The position numbers were made by a program, and so were the translations under genes. A stretch of 64,000 bases of DNA from Alphaproteobacteria bacterium (GTDB lineage: Bacteria > Pseudomonadota > Alphaproteobacteria > Micropepsales > Micropepsaceae): assembly GCA_017308475.1 (NCBI GenBank), contig JAFKEU010000011.1, positions 124,001 through 188,000 on the forward strand, in the 5' to 3' direction. The notes beneath the pieces were generated by a model. That model did no database searches and had not been told where the DNA came from. It saw only the letters and a program-made list of their open reading frames with translations. This document shows positions 34,895 to 43,835 of this stretch, in pieces (position 1 is the stretch's first letter; every line of letters begins with the position of its first letter).

Positions 34895-36226
34895 CGCGCC
34901 GGGTGCGGCGGCCTTTGAGTCATCGACGCGCCAGTCGGCCGCCTTGCAGAAGACCGATCCCCAGGGGCGCTCAAGGCCATGGGTGATCAGGCCCTTATTC
35001 GCCACCGTGAGAAGCGGATATTCGAAGATCGCGTCGCACGACCGGCCGTCGATCATGGGATCGAGCCAGATTTCGGCGTAGTAGCTGCCCGGCGTGAGAT
35101 ATAAGCCGTGAACATCAACTGTGACGATCCGCTCGCCGGGCCTGAGCGACAGGCCCGTTCCCCGGTCGGACGCGACCAGGGTGGTCACGCGCTCGCCATC
35201 CGCGTTGAACAGAATGATGCAAAGATCCGCCGCCGCCACCGCGTGGGTCACCTCGAGGCATACTTCTATGGAAAATTCCGACCCCAGCGCGATTTCCGGC
35301 AGCATCTCGGCATCCTGGCCACGGCCCGGGACGTGGATCGCCACGATCTTGGCCGGGCCCTCGCGCTTCTCGCCGCGGCGGAATGGCTCCAGATCCTTGG
35401 CTTTGAGTGCCTTCTTCTTGTCGTCCAGCGTTTTCATCAGATAGGCCGAGATCACCGGTTCGGATCCGCCTTCCGCCGCGATGCTGCCCTGGTCTAAAAG
35501 GATCGAGCGCTTTGTCAGGCTCTTGATCGCTCCCATATTGTGGCTGACGAAGAGGACAGTGCGGCTTTCGCGGGCCACCGAACTCATTTTTCCCATGCAT
35601 TTGTTCTGGAAGGCGACATCGCCGACCGCCAGCACCTCGTCGACGATCAGGATCTCGGGCTCCAGATGTGCCGCCACCGCGAAGGCGAGGCGGACATACA
35701 TGCCGGAGGAATAGCGTTTCACCGGTGTGTCGAGAAATCGCTCGACTTCCGAGAAGGCAACGATCTCATCGAACCGCTTGCGGATATCGGCCCGTGTCAT
35801 GCCGAGAATGGCACCATTGAGATAGACATTCTCCCGCCCCGACAACTCCGGATGAAAGCCCGTGCCCACTTCCAGGAGGCTGGCGACGCGGCCGTGAAGC
35901 GTCACCCGTCCCGAGGTTGGCTCCGTGATCCGGCTCAGGACCTTCAAAAGAGTGCTCTTGCCGGCGCCGTTGCGGCCGATGATCCCCAGCACCTCGCCTT
36001 CATTGACCTGGAAATTCAGGTCTCGAAGAGCCCAGAACTCCTCGATTTTGTCGCCCTGGAGCATTTCGCGCCCCCGCATGACATCCAACGTCTTGCGGCC
36101 CAGATTGCGGGCTGTGTGCGTGACGGCATCGCGCAAATTCGTCACTCGACCATTGCCGCCGTCGGAACGATGGCCGATGAGATAGCGCTTGGAAAGGTTT
36201 TCGACGGTTATTACCGGTGTCGCCAT
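34883..36226 (-). CDS. Polysaccharide ABC transporter ATPase with C-terminal glycan-binding domain (Wzt-like)
   Basis: A 447-residue ATPase that should drive export of a finished polysaccharide. Walker A is GRNGAGKST at 84-92, the signature YSSGMYVRLAFA is at 172-183 and Walker B is ILIVDE at 192-197. Residues 1-60 carry an N-terminal extension found in Wzt/TagH-type exporters. From about 290 to 447 there is a beta-rich C-terminal domain (FSIEVCLEVTHAV, LYLTPGSYYAEIWLD) like the Wzt domain that recognises the capped end of the polymer. It is 16 bases after the permease gene. If the Wzt domain has a specific ligand, a capped or acylated end is a reasonable candidate. Confidence 0.9.
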   Translation of the reverse strand: MATPVITVENLSKRYLIGHRSDGGNGRVTNLRDAVTHTARNLGRKTLDVMRGREMLQGDKIEEFWALRDLNFQVNEGEVLGIIGRNGAGKSTLLKVLSRITEPTSGRVTLHGRVASLLEVGTGFHPELSGRENVYLNGAILGMTRADIRKRFDEIVAFSEVERFLDTPVKRYSSGMYVRLAFAVAAHLEPEILIVDEVLAVGDVAFQNKCMGKMSSVARESRTVLFVSHNMGAIKSLTKRSILLDQGSIAAEGGSEPVISAYLMKTLDDKKKALKAKDLEPFRRGEKREGPAKIVAIHVPGRGQDAEMLPEIALGSEFSIEVCLEVTHAVAAADLCIILFNADGERVTTLVASDRGTGLSLRPGERIVTVDVHGLYLTPGSYYAEIWLDPMIDGRSCDAIFEYPLLTVANKGLITHGLERPWGSVFCKAADWRVDDSKAAAPGALTL

Positions 36227-36242
36227 GACGCTCTCGCCATCG

Positions 36243-37067
36243 TCAGATCAGATCCGCGAAGCGTTTCTCGGTGCTGCGGAACCGACGAATGCCGAACCAT
36301 AAAAGTAAAGCCGTCATCACGAGACTCGCCGTCAGGCCCGGAATATAGAGCTTGCTGTGGCCGCCTAGCAGCGACCAGCGGAATCCATCGATCACGCCCA
36401 CGATTGGGTTCAAGGAATATAAGAGCCTCCATTTTTCCGGCACGACGCTGGAGCTGAATCCGACGGGGGAGATATAGAGGCCCAGCTGCACGACGAAGGG
36501 CACGATGATGCGAAAGTCCCGGTATTTTACGTTAAGGGCTGTGATGTAAAGCGACGGCCCGATGGTGGCAGCGATCCCCACCAAGACAAAGAAAGGAAAG
36601 AACAAGACCTGCCAACTGGGTATGAAACGGTACCAGACCATCATGCCGATCAGGATACCGAAGGAGATGAGGAAGTCCGCGAAAGCCACCACCACCGCGG
36701 AAATCGGCACGATAAGCCGGGGGAAATAGACCTTGCTGATCAGGTTGGAATTTCCGATCAGGCTGTTGGATGCATCCATAAGTCCGGTGGAAAAGAGGGC
36801 CCAGGCCAGCGTGCCGACAAACACCAGAAGGGGGTAGGGCGTGACGCCGTCCGAAGGCAATTTGGCGATCCGGCTGAAGATGACCGTGAATACCATCATG
36901 GTGAGGAGCGGCCGGATCAAAGCCCAGGCAGCGCCGATGATCGTCTGTTTGTAGCGAACCGCCAGATCGCGCCAGGCCAGCACATAGAACAATTCCCGGT
37001 AGCGCCACAAATCGCCCCAGTAGTTGCGTTCCTGCCGCCCGCTTTCAATGATAATCACGTCTGACAT
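36243..37067 (-). CDS. Polysaccharide ABC transporter permease (Wzm-like)
   Basis: A 274-residue ABC-2 type permease with six predicted membrane segments. Family features are WRYRELFYVLAWRDLAVRYK, the TIIGAAWALIRPLLTMMVF block, YPLLVFVGTLAWALFSTGL and NLISKVYFPRLIVPISAV. It pairs with the ATPase encoded 16 bases downstream. The pair gives an ABC-dependent export route inside an otherwise XrtA-type polysaccharide locus. The 178 bases upstream hold no gene. Confidence 0.92.
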   Translation of the reverse strand: MSDVIIIESGRQERNYWGDLWRYRELFYVLAWRDLAVRYKQTIIGAAWALIRPLLTMMVFTVIFSRIAKLPSDGVTPYPLLVFVGTLAWALFSTGLMDASNSLIGNSNLISKVYFPRLIVPISAVVVAFADFLISFGILIGMMVWYRFIPSWQVLFFPFFVLVGIAATIGPSLYITALNVKYRDFRIIVPFVVQLGLYISPVGFSSSVVPEKWRLLYSLNPIVGVIDGFRWSLLGGHSKLYIPGLTASLVMTALLLWFGIRRFRSTEKRFADLI

Positions 37068-37245
37068 GACTGTTCCTGTTCACCCGTCATCGGAAGCCGC
37101 CAAATCCGAGGTATGCGCCGGCCGGCGGCAACTTCAATAGCATAAATTTCGCTGTCCGCTCGCCGCGGCAGCGCATTTTCCCGGTATTGTTAACGCGACC
37201 CCCTAAACCTGGAACAGGGAAGCAAAAATACTTTTTCCGTTCGAA

Positions 37246-38217
37246 TTATGGCGGGGAAGGTTGCATTTTTTGCCATAGCGCGCGGGCTGCTATCGGCGGC
37301 AATTGCAGGAGGGCCCCCGGCCGGTGCCGGAAATAGGAAAGCGGCAGGTTCGCGCCCGGCCACTGCATCCGCCGCAGGCAGCCGATAAGGTGGGCGCAGA
37401 AGGCCTGATCCAGCCGCCGGCATTGCGCTTTGCTTTGGGCGGTCAGATCGTCATCGAGGGCGAAGTGTTGGCGCAGATGGATCTGGAGGCGCATTTCATC
37501 CAGGGTGGTACGAAGCGCCGCTTGGGTACCCCAGCTCCGGTGATTGAAAATGCTGACCCCGCGGCCAAGGGCTACTTCCATGGTAGTGCTGCAAGCCGTC
37601 TTGAGATCGCCGCGCAGGACCTCCAACCAAAAGATCGAATCCTCACCCGCCGAGCGAAGCCATGTGGGAAAGCGCGTCGCGCCCAGCTTGGACCGGCGGA
37701 TCGCCACCGTGGACGTGCCGACAGGCGAACGCTGCACAACCGCCCGGATCAACCCGCGCCGTTCGCACCAGAACAAATGATCGCTTCCGCCGATGGAGGC
37801 GCCGTCCGGCTCGAAGCCACATTGCGTGAAGCGATTCTGCAGATCTTCCTCGCGCCGGTGGTCGGCGAAATAGAAATCCGCTCCGGCCGCAAAGGCGCGG
37901 CAGATATTCTGCAAGTGCCCGCTTTCCCAGGCATCGTCGGAATCAAGGAAGGCCACAATCTCGACGTCTGCGTCCATTTTGTCGAGAGCCAGGTTTCGCG
38001 CTCTGCCGGGACCAGCATTGGCCTGGCGCAGAATCACGATGTCCCGCGTCAGCCTGTCCTCGAGCCCCGCCAGTTCCTGTTCGGCCGGGATGGGCGATGC
38101 GTCGTCAATGATATAGACGTGCACGCGGTAGTCGCCCTGCTGCACGGCGATAGAACGAAGGGCGCGATTCAGAAGGCCGGGTTTTCTCTGGAAGAATGGT
38201 ATGGCGACGCCAATCAT
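37246..38217 (-). CDS. Glycosyltransferase family 2 (intact copy B)
   Basis: A GT-A enzyme of 323 residues, MIGVAIPFFQRKPGLLNRAL, with the metal site FLDSDDAWESGH and an AGEDSIFWLEVLRGD base region. The start at 38217 is chosen by comparison with the truncated copy at 17782, which begins at the same point; the upstream in-frame ATG at 38265 would overlap the previous gene. It is the intact version of that remnant. It lies 16 bases after the copy A paralogue gene in the same direction. Confidence 0.87.
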   Translation of the reverse strand: MIGVAIPFFQRKPGLLNRALRSIAVQQGDYRVHVYIIDDASPIPAEQELAGLEDRLTRDIVILRQANAGPGRARNLALDKMDADVEIVAFLDSDDAWESGHLQNICRAFAAGADFYFADHRREEDLQNRFTQCGFEPDGASIGGSDHLFWCERRGLIRAVVQRSPVGTSTVAIRRSKLGATRFPTWLRSAGEDSIFWLEVLRGDLKTACSTTMEVALGRGVSIFNHRSWGTQAALRTTLDEMRLQIHLRQHFALDDDLTAQSKAQCRRLDQAFCAHLIGCLRRMQWPGANLPLSYFRHRPGALLQLPPIAARALWQKMQPSPP

Positions 38218-38233
38218 CGGCCGGCCCCGGTCC

Positions 38234-39250
38234 TCATGGCTTTCCGCCTTTGCGCACGCTTTCACCCGGCCTAACCCACCGGATCAAGGCCAACACGGAT
38301 CTGCGAATAGCCTCGGGGCGGGAGGCCAGAAAAGCCTTGAGGCGGGAGCGACCGTCGAGATTGGACCTGCCAATATCATCGGCCAGAGAACGGACCAACT
38401 CATAGCGCCCGTCGCTAAAGGCAAGGCCCAGCGCCTCGAGATTGCGACGGCGGATGTCGGCCTCGATCTCCCCCGCGAATTGGACAGCGGCTGCGTGATG
38501 ACGTTGGGCATGCCTGAGGATGCGGACTTCGCCCAACAGATTGGCCAGCTGGTTGGCACTGTAATTGCTTTTATGGCGGCGGACGCCGACTAGCGCCTCA
38601 TCCACCACACCAATGGGGGCATGGGCGACGCAGCGAAGTGTGAACTCGAAATCTTCGCTGGCGGTGCGGGCAAATTTGGCGTCGAAGCCGCCCACCGAGT
38701 CGAACAGCGACTTTCGCATCACGATGGTGGAGGGAAAGATCGGCTGGAACGACAGGATGTGGCGATAGAGCGGCTCCAGCACGATCGTTCCACCCGAAAC
38801 CTTGCGGGATCGAATATTCTCCCAGAAGCCCTTGGGTGCAGTTTCGAATTTGGTCGCCGGCTCCCAGATCCCCTCGCGTACTAGACGGAAATTCCCGAAC
38901 AGAAACTGTGGATGGGGCGGCGTCTCGGCGATGGCGCGGACAGAAGCCAGGAAATGCGGCTTCCAGAGATCATCGCTGTCGCAGAACCACAACCAATCAC
39001 CGGTCGCCATCTCCGCGCCGACATTTCGTGCCACCGGCGCGCCGCCATTTTCTATCCGCCGGTAGCGCACCTTGCCGCCGAAGCCGGCGACCACTTCGGC
39101 GGTCGCGTCCTTCGAGCCGTCATCGACAACGATGATCTCATGAACCGGTTCGATTTGAGCGATCAGACACGCGATGGTCTCGCCCAGAATATCCGCCCGA
39201 TTGTAAGACGGAACGACGGCACTCACGCGCCAAGGCAGGCCTCCGTTCAT
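38234..39250 (-). CDS. Glycosyltransferase family 2 (copy A paralogue)
   Basis: A 338-residue GT-A enzyme paralogous to the gene at 15615-16640. Shared landmarks are WLWFCDSDDLW, the KFETAP-GFW phrase, LFDSVGGFDAKFARTASEDFE and RRHKSNYSANQLANLLGE. The start MNGGLPWRVSAVVPSYNRAD is supported by alignment to that gene. Transcribed ahead of copy B. This duplicates, in the same transcriptional order, the pair seen at 15615 and 17782, where a GT4 gene lies between. Confidence 0.88.
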   Translation of the reverse strand: MNGGLPWRVSAVVPSYNRADILGETIACLIAQIEPVHEIIVVDDGSKDATAEVVAGFGGKVRYRRIENGGAPVARNVGAEMATGDWLWFCDSDDLWKPHFLASVRAIAETPPHPQFLFGNFRLVREGIWEPATKFETAPKGFWENIRSRKVSGGTIVLEPLYRHILSFQPIFPSTIVMRKSLFDSVGGFDAKFARTASEDFEFTLRCVAHAPIGVVDEALVGVRRHKSNYSANQLANLLGEVRILRHAQRHHAAAVQFAGEIEADIRRRNLEALGLAFSDGRYELVRSLADDIGRSNLDGRSRLKAFLASRPEAIRRSVLALIRWVRPGESVRKGGKP

Positions 39251-39621
39251 AGAGCGGTTCCAGGAGCTGCTGGCGTGCCGGCGCTGGCAACCCCGTCCCT
39301 AACCGCGCCAAAACGAAGAGCCAAGGCATTTTCGCGATTTAACCAAAAGCAAAAATGCCCCGGCGGCCGCGCTTTATGGCGGTGGCCGCGGCAAGCTGTG
39401 CTTTGGGCCCTCTTGCGATACATCGATGGAGAGTTCTTCCGATTACGCAGAGTATAAGAGAAGGGCCGTTCGGAAGTCCAATTGCGCCCGAATTCGGATT
39501 CTTATACGGCAGTCCCAGGAGTTTACCAACGGCCCACTAATCCTCCCGTGCCCCGATTTGGGAGGGGATATCCCCCCCGGACCGTGTTAGGGTCGTTAAC
39601 GAGAGAGTTGGCGGGATCCCG
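39251..39621. other. Intergenic region at the right border of the accessory island
   Basis: About 370 bases between two divergently read genes. It is fairly GC-rich on the left and AT-richer toward 39420-39530. A CCTCCC / GGGAGG hairpin can be drawn at about 39542-39565, just before the secreted-protein gene. No supported ORF, repeat or RNA gene is seen. It probably holds promoters for both flanking genes. Confidence 0.4.
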
Positions 39622-41661
39622 ATGAGTCGGAAGATCGGATGGTGCAACTGGCTGCTCGCGGCGCTGGGGCTGCTATTTAGTCTCATGGGCGGCATGATGC
39701 CCGCCCGCGCACAAAGCCCGGCCAGTGTCGGTACGTTCCAGATCGAAGCCGACGCGTCATCACAGCCACGCACCATCAGCTTCGGCCAGGTGTTTCTGCC
39801 CGGTCAGGTCCAGCGGGGTGACAGACTTGAGGCCGTGCTCGATGGCCATCCCGTTCCCACCCAGATCGACGCCAAGGCTTTCAATTCCGACGGCTCAGTC
39901 AGACACGCCATTGTCACGTTGGAACTGCCCAAGCTCAGGTCCGGTCAAACGCTGGCGGGCGCCTTCATAAAGGGCGCGCGCGTGGTTTCCGCCCCGTTCG
40001 TGGCCGGCTCTGTTCCGGCGCTTACCGTGTCGATCACGCCCAAGGGTGTCGCCAAAATCGACATCGAACTGCAAAAAATCGCCCGGGATCCGAGGAATGC
40101 ATCGCCCCGCCTGTGGATCGATGGCTCCTTGGCGCAGGAGCGCCGCTACAGCGCCGACGTCAATGATCATCTGCAAATCCTGTTCGATGTCTTCACGCCC
40201 AGAAACGGGCCGCAGCGCGTGGATGTGATCTTCCACAATGATTGGACGGGAATCCGGAGAAACGACAATCTCGAATACGATGTCGCAATGGCCCTGGCGG
40301 GCGCTCCGGTGTTCGAGGCGAAGGATGTACAGCATTATACATTCGCCGATTGGCATCATCTTCTCTGGACGGATGGTGGGCCAAGCATTCGCGTAAAGCC
40401 GGATCTCGCGACACTGGCCGCTGCAGGCGCGGTGCCGCATTACGCACAAGACTTCTCCATCTCAAGCGACATTTACGGCACCATTTCCAGACTGGCAGGA
40501 AAGATGTCGGACCGGCCGATGCAGCAAGGCACGATCGACAATCACATGCCGGATACCGGCGGCCGCATGGATATCGGGCCGATGCCAACCTGGGCGGTGG
40601 TCGATCTGATGGACGGCAGCGAAGACAGCCGCAAGCTACTTCTCGCCAACGCCGATGCTGCCGGGTCGGTTCCCTGGCACCTGCGCGACCGCAAGAGCGG
40701 TTTGCCGCTGACCATTGATGCCTACCCCCAATTGTGGCTGGACTCGCGCGGCAAGGCTCAGCCCGGCGTGTTGCCGGAACCGTTCCAGCAGGAGCATCAC
40801 GGCTGGACCCTGGACGATGCGCATCAGCCGGCGCTGTCTTATCTGCCCTATCTGCTGACCGGCTCGCAATATTATCGCGACGAACTCGCGGCCCAGGCCG
40901 CTTATGTGCTTCTGTCTTTCGATCCCTATTATCGCGGCGGCAGCCACGGCATTCTCATCGGCGAGCATGTCGAGGCGTGGATTCAAGTCCGTGGTCTTGC
41001 CTGGTCTCTGCGCACCCTCGCCAATGCCGCCTATATTCTTCCCGACGATTATCCTTTGCACGCTTACTTCGATGCCAAGCTCAGGGCCAACCTCGCCAAG
41101 CTGGCAGACGCAATGATCGAACAGCGCAAGATGAAGGATTCCGGCGCATTGGAGGGCTGGATGCCCGGCGATTATCGTCCGGATGGCGCCACGGCCCCCT
41201 GGCAGAGTGCTTTCCTGATCGTAACGCTGAATTGGATCAACGATATGGGCTATCCGCAAGCGGGGCGTGTCGCGGGCTGGATGGCGAATTTTATTGCGGG
41301 CCTCTTCACCAGCGGCGACCAGGGATTCGATCCGTCGCGAGGCACGACCTATATACTCATGGTTTACGATCCCGCCAGCAAAAAGCGCTTCGACACCTGG
41401 GCGGAAGCATTCGAGAAGAGTGCATTGAACAAGATGCCGGACAAGGAGGTCGCCGAGAACTGGACCGAATTGGGCATGATCATGCGGGCGGGAACGGGCG
41501 CGGCCTATGCCGCCAGCCATTCGCCCCGCGCCCTCAAAGCCTATCAGTATGTCAGCCAGCGCTTCCGCCAGGTTACCTACCGGCCGGCGACGGGCGATCC
41601 CACCTTCGCGATCCTGCCGCCCGACACGGGCGCGGCCTCGGGAAAATCGCCGCCTGGTTGA
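39622..41661 (+). CDS. Large secreted protein, RIFT-barrel/alpha-toroid type, possibly polysaccharide-active
   Basis: A 679-residue exported protein. The signal peptide runs to about residue 31 (LLAALGLLFSLMGGMMPARAQ). The first 250 residues are beta-rich with GQVFLPGQVQRGDRL and NSDGSVRHAIVTLEL, which recall the PcRGLX/YetA-like RIFT-barrel domain. From about 330 the sequence is helical with aromatic patches (HQPALSYLPYLLTGSQYYRD, EHVEAWIQVRGLAWSL) like an alpha/alpha toroid of polysaccharide lyases or hydrolases. A catalytic function is inference. The last 150 residues (WINDMGYPQAGRVAGWMANF) recur as a stand-alone gene at 43278. It stands alone downstream of the island. Confidence 0.7.
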   Translation: MSRKIGWCNWLLAALGLLFSLMGGMMPARAQSPASVGTFQIEADASSQPRTISFGQVFLPGQVQRGDRLEAVLDGHPVPTQIDAKAFNSDGSVRHAIVTLELPKLRSGQTLAGAFIKGARVVSAPFVAGSVPALTVSITPKGVAKIDIELQKIARDPRNASPRLWIDGSLAQERRYSADVNDHLQILFDVFTPRNGPQRVDVIFHNDWTGIRRNDNLEYDVAMALAGAPVFEAKDVQHYTFADWHHLLWTDGGPSIRVKPDLATLAAAGAVPHYAQDFSISSDIYGTISRLAGKMSDRPMQQGTIDNHMPDTGGRMDIGPMPTWAVVDLMDGSEDSRKLLLANADAAGSVPWHLRDRKSGLPLTIDAYPQLWLDSRGKAQPGVLPEPFQQEHHGWTLDDAHQPALSYLPYLLTGSQYYRDELAAQAAYVLLSFDPYYRGGSHGILIGEHVEAWIQVRGLAWSLRTLANAAYILPDDYPLHAYFDAKLRANLAKLADAMIEQRKMKDSGALEGWMPGDYRPDGATAPWQSAFLIVTLNWINDMGYPQAGRVAGWMANFIAGLFTSGDQGFDPSRGTTYILMVYDPASKKRFDTWAEAFEKSALNKMPDKEVAENWTELGMIMRAGTGAAYAASHSPRALKAYQYVSQRFRQVTYRPATGDPTFAILPPDTGAASGKSPPG

Positions 41662-41709
41662 AGAGGTCTGTGTCAGTCTCGGCAAGCCGTTTGTCGGGAT
41701 TAGGAGTGC

Positions 41710-41854
41710 GTGGCCACGGTCATCAACCTCTCCTGCAGCGATCTGAGCACCGGGGGCGCCGGGTCAGCGTCTGGTGGGATGGTCTTGCGCAGCGGCACCA
41801 CGGGCGTGTCGGTGCTGGCACTGGTTCCTCCCTTAGCTAAATTCCCGTTCATGT
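41710..41854 (+). pseudogene. Possible remnant of a GT4 N-terminus
   Basis: The plus strand reads VATVINLSCSDLSTGGAGSA then LRSG and LALV, which resembles the INxSDxxGGAxRAA opening of family 4 glycosyltransferases. The frame closes after about 48 residues. It lies in the gene-poor gap 41662-42375 next to another decayed glycosyltransferase. The match is short, so it may be chance. Confidence 0.3.
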
Positions 41855-41855
41855 C

Positions 41856-42235
41856 TCATAGGTCCTGACGGCGGACAGTGCCGATAAAGCATCCAATTGT
41901 GGACCTCAATACAGCAGTTGCGAAATTGCCACCATTAATTGGACTGGGCGGCTGGCCACGTCCCCAGCGATATCCCCGCATCACGATAGGCTGACTCTGC
42001 ATCTGATGCGGCCGCACGATGTGCTTCACTTTCGGCGCCACGGAAAACCAGCTTTTGTGGCCCATGGTCGCCGAGCGCAGGGCCTACTCCGTCCCGCCCC
42101 CCCATCGGATAGGCGGTTGAGACGGCGCCCAGCTTCCAGCCGCAATCCGGCGTGCCGGCCGCTCGTCACGGGGGCGAGGGTGCGGGGAAGTACCGCCTCG
42201 CCATTGTGGCTGGCGAACAGGACTGTGAGCGTGGC
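41856..42235 (-). pseudogene. Decayed family 2 glycosyltransferase (copy of 30896-31849)
   Basis: In the minus strand the segment starting near 42231 reads TVLFASHNGEAVLPRTLAP, matching SVLFSTHNGGTVLPKMLAS of the intact gene. A jump then leads to TAYPMGG (against RAYPMGS), and in another frame GHKSWFSVAPKVKHIVRPHQ and RGYRWGRGQ appear (against YECWFSPGPRVAHIIRPHQ and RAYRWGRGQ). An internal deletion and at least one frameshift are needed. It lies divergent to a PIG-L gene, as its intact relative does. Confidence 0.75.
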
Positions 42236-42375
42236 CGGTGAAGCGGGTCAGGCGCCACTGGATTTCAGGATTGAACGCTAAGGTGGCGTAGCTAATGCGA
42301 AAATACCCAGTCTTGGGCACGCGGGGTCCGGCCGGGCCGCCTAGTGTTCCAAACGAACTATTAACCATGTGAGCC

Positions 42376-43281
42376 ATGTTGGTCGTCTGGTCACTACTCA
42401 ACCAGTCCGGGCCGGATCAGGGTCGTGGCCTGACAAGTCAAGGACAGGACGATCAGTTTCGACCTGTTCTGGATAAGCGCGCCGCTCCGGTATCCGAGCT
42501 AGCCAGCCAGTCCGCGCTGGTGGTTGGTGCGCATCCCGACGACGAAATAATCGGCGCCGGCGCGATGCTGCGCCGGCTGGAGTCGGCGGGGGTTGTCACG
42601 ATAACTGGCGGGGCTCCGGGCAACGGTCGCAATGCGCGCAGCGCGGGCTTTTCCAGCAACTGGCGCTATGCCCGTGCACGCCGGCGCGAAGCCGAGGCCG
42701 CGCTGTCGCTGCTGCAGCGGCCGCTGAACCCCGTGACGAATCTTGGGCTGCCTGACCAGAAGGTGGTTTTCCATCTGAGCCGGCTGGTGCGCCAGTTGAT
42801 GCGCACCTTCCGGTCGGGCGAGTTCAAGGTCGTCATCACCCATGCCTATGAGGGCGGACATCCCGACCATGACGCCACCGCGCTGGCAGTCCATGCCGCG
42901 TGCCACCTTCTGGAGCGTCAGGGCCATTGTGCGCCCGCGATCGTCGAGATGGCGGGCTATCACATGTGCAACGGACAGATGGTGTATGGCGAATTCATGC
43001 CCCATCCTGGGGCGGGGCCGGTGGAGACATTCCAGCTCGATCCCGGCGAAATCGTGCTCAAGCGGGCCATGCTTGACTGTCACCAGACCCAGGCGGCGGT
43101 GCTGGCGAATTTTTCGGTCACGCGCGAAACGTTCCGGCGCGCGCCGTCCTATGATTTCCTCCAGCCCCCCAGCCCCCAAACCCTGGCCTATGAAACTTTC
43201 GGCTGGGAGATCAATGGGCAGATTTGGTGCAGCGCCGCCGCGCGCGCCCTGCACGCTCTCGATCTGCTGGACGACGCATGA
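42376..43281 (+). CDS. PIG-L family deacetylase (copy 2)
   Basis: A 301-residue zinc-dependent deacetylase-like protein. The motif VVGAHPDDEIIGAG is near residue 49, followed by TGGAPGNGRNARSAG and AYEGGHPDHDATALAVHAAC. It parallels copy 1 at 29862-30767 along the whole length (for example VIVEM-YH and LKR-M--CHQ-Q). The start is uncertain: the first 40 residues are not conserved. It overlaps the next gene by four bases (ATGA). The divergent neighbour on the left is the decayed family 2 gene. Confidence 0.85.
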   Translation: MLVVWSLLNQSGPDQGRGLTSQGQDDQFRPVLDKRAAPVSELASQSALVVGAHPDDEIIGAGAMLRRLESAGVVTITGGAPGNGRNARSAGFSSNWRYARARRREAEAALSLLQRPLNPVTNLGLPDQKVVFHLSRLVRQLMRTFRSGEFKVVITHAYEGGHPDHDATALAVHAACHLLERQGHCAPAIVEMAGYHMCNGQMVYGEFMPHPGAGPVETFQLDPGEIVLKRAMLDCHQTQAAVLANFSVTRETFRRAPSYDFLQPPSPQTLAYETFGWEINGQIWCSAAARALHALDLLDDA

Positions 43282-43835
43282 GCCCGGATACAGTCGCAGG
43301 CTTGAGCCGGGCCGCGATGTGGCGCCGCCGCCTGCTGGCGGCCGTCCAGGCCGTGCTGCTGCTTGTGCTGATGCTGGGCTGGATCGACTCGATGGGATTT
43401 CGCCAGGCCAAGCCGGTGCTGCATTGGATGACCAATTTCACGGCTGGCCGCTTCACCAGTGGCACGCGCGGATATGACCCGATCTATGGCACGCGCTATT
43501 TCCTGTATGTGCGCGAGCCTGGAGACGGGCCATGGATCAACACTGGGGCCGGCGCTTTCCGGCACACCTTCGATCCCAACAAACCTGTGACCAAGCTGGA
43601 CTATCCCGACTGGGGTGGCGGCTATGCCGCGCTGGCACGAGGCGCGCTGGCGACGTTGCTGAATTCCGATCCATCCCCCCAGGTCGCGGCCGCCTATGAC
43701 TTCGTCCGCGAACACACATCGGAGATGACCGACAACTATTCCCGCGATCCAACCTTTGCCATCGCGCCGCTCGCGCGCGCGCGGCAGGCCGCAGGCAACG
43801 TTCTTGCCGGTCCAGGCAGGAGCATGGCGCCGTGA
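43278..43835 (+). CDS. Short membrane-anchored protein matching the C-terminus of the 679-residue secreted protein
   Basis: A 185-residue protein with an N-terminal membrane anchor (RRRLLAAVQAVLLLVLML, about residues 14-35). The rest, WIDSMGFRQAKPVLHWMTNF, FTSGTRGYDPIYGTRYFLYV, then NYSRDPTFAIAPL, parallels the last 150 residues of the 39622-41661 product. It is either a fission product of a larger gene or a true stand-alone domain. ATG 43278 overlaps the previous stop, and the end overlaps the next gene by four bases, so translation of the three is coupled. Function is unknown. Confidence 0.7.
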   Translation: MSPDTVAGLSRAAMWRRRLLAAVQAVLLLVLMLGWIDSMGFRQAKPVLHWMTNFTAGRFTSGTRGYDPIYGTRYFLYVREPGDGPWINTGAGAFRHTFDPNKPVTKLDYPDWGGGYAALARGALATLLNSDPSPQVAAAYDFVREHTSEMTDNYSRDPTFAIAPLARARQAAGNVLAGPGRSMAP

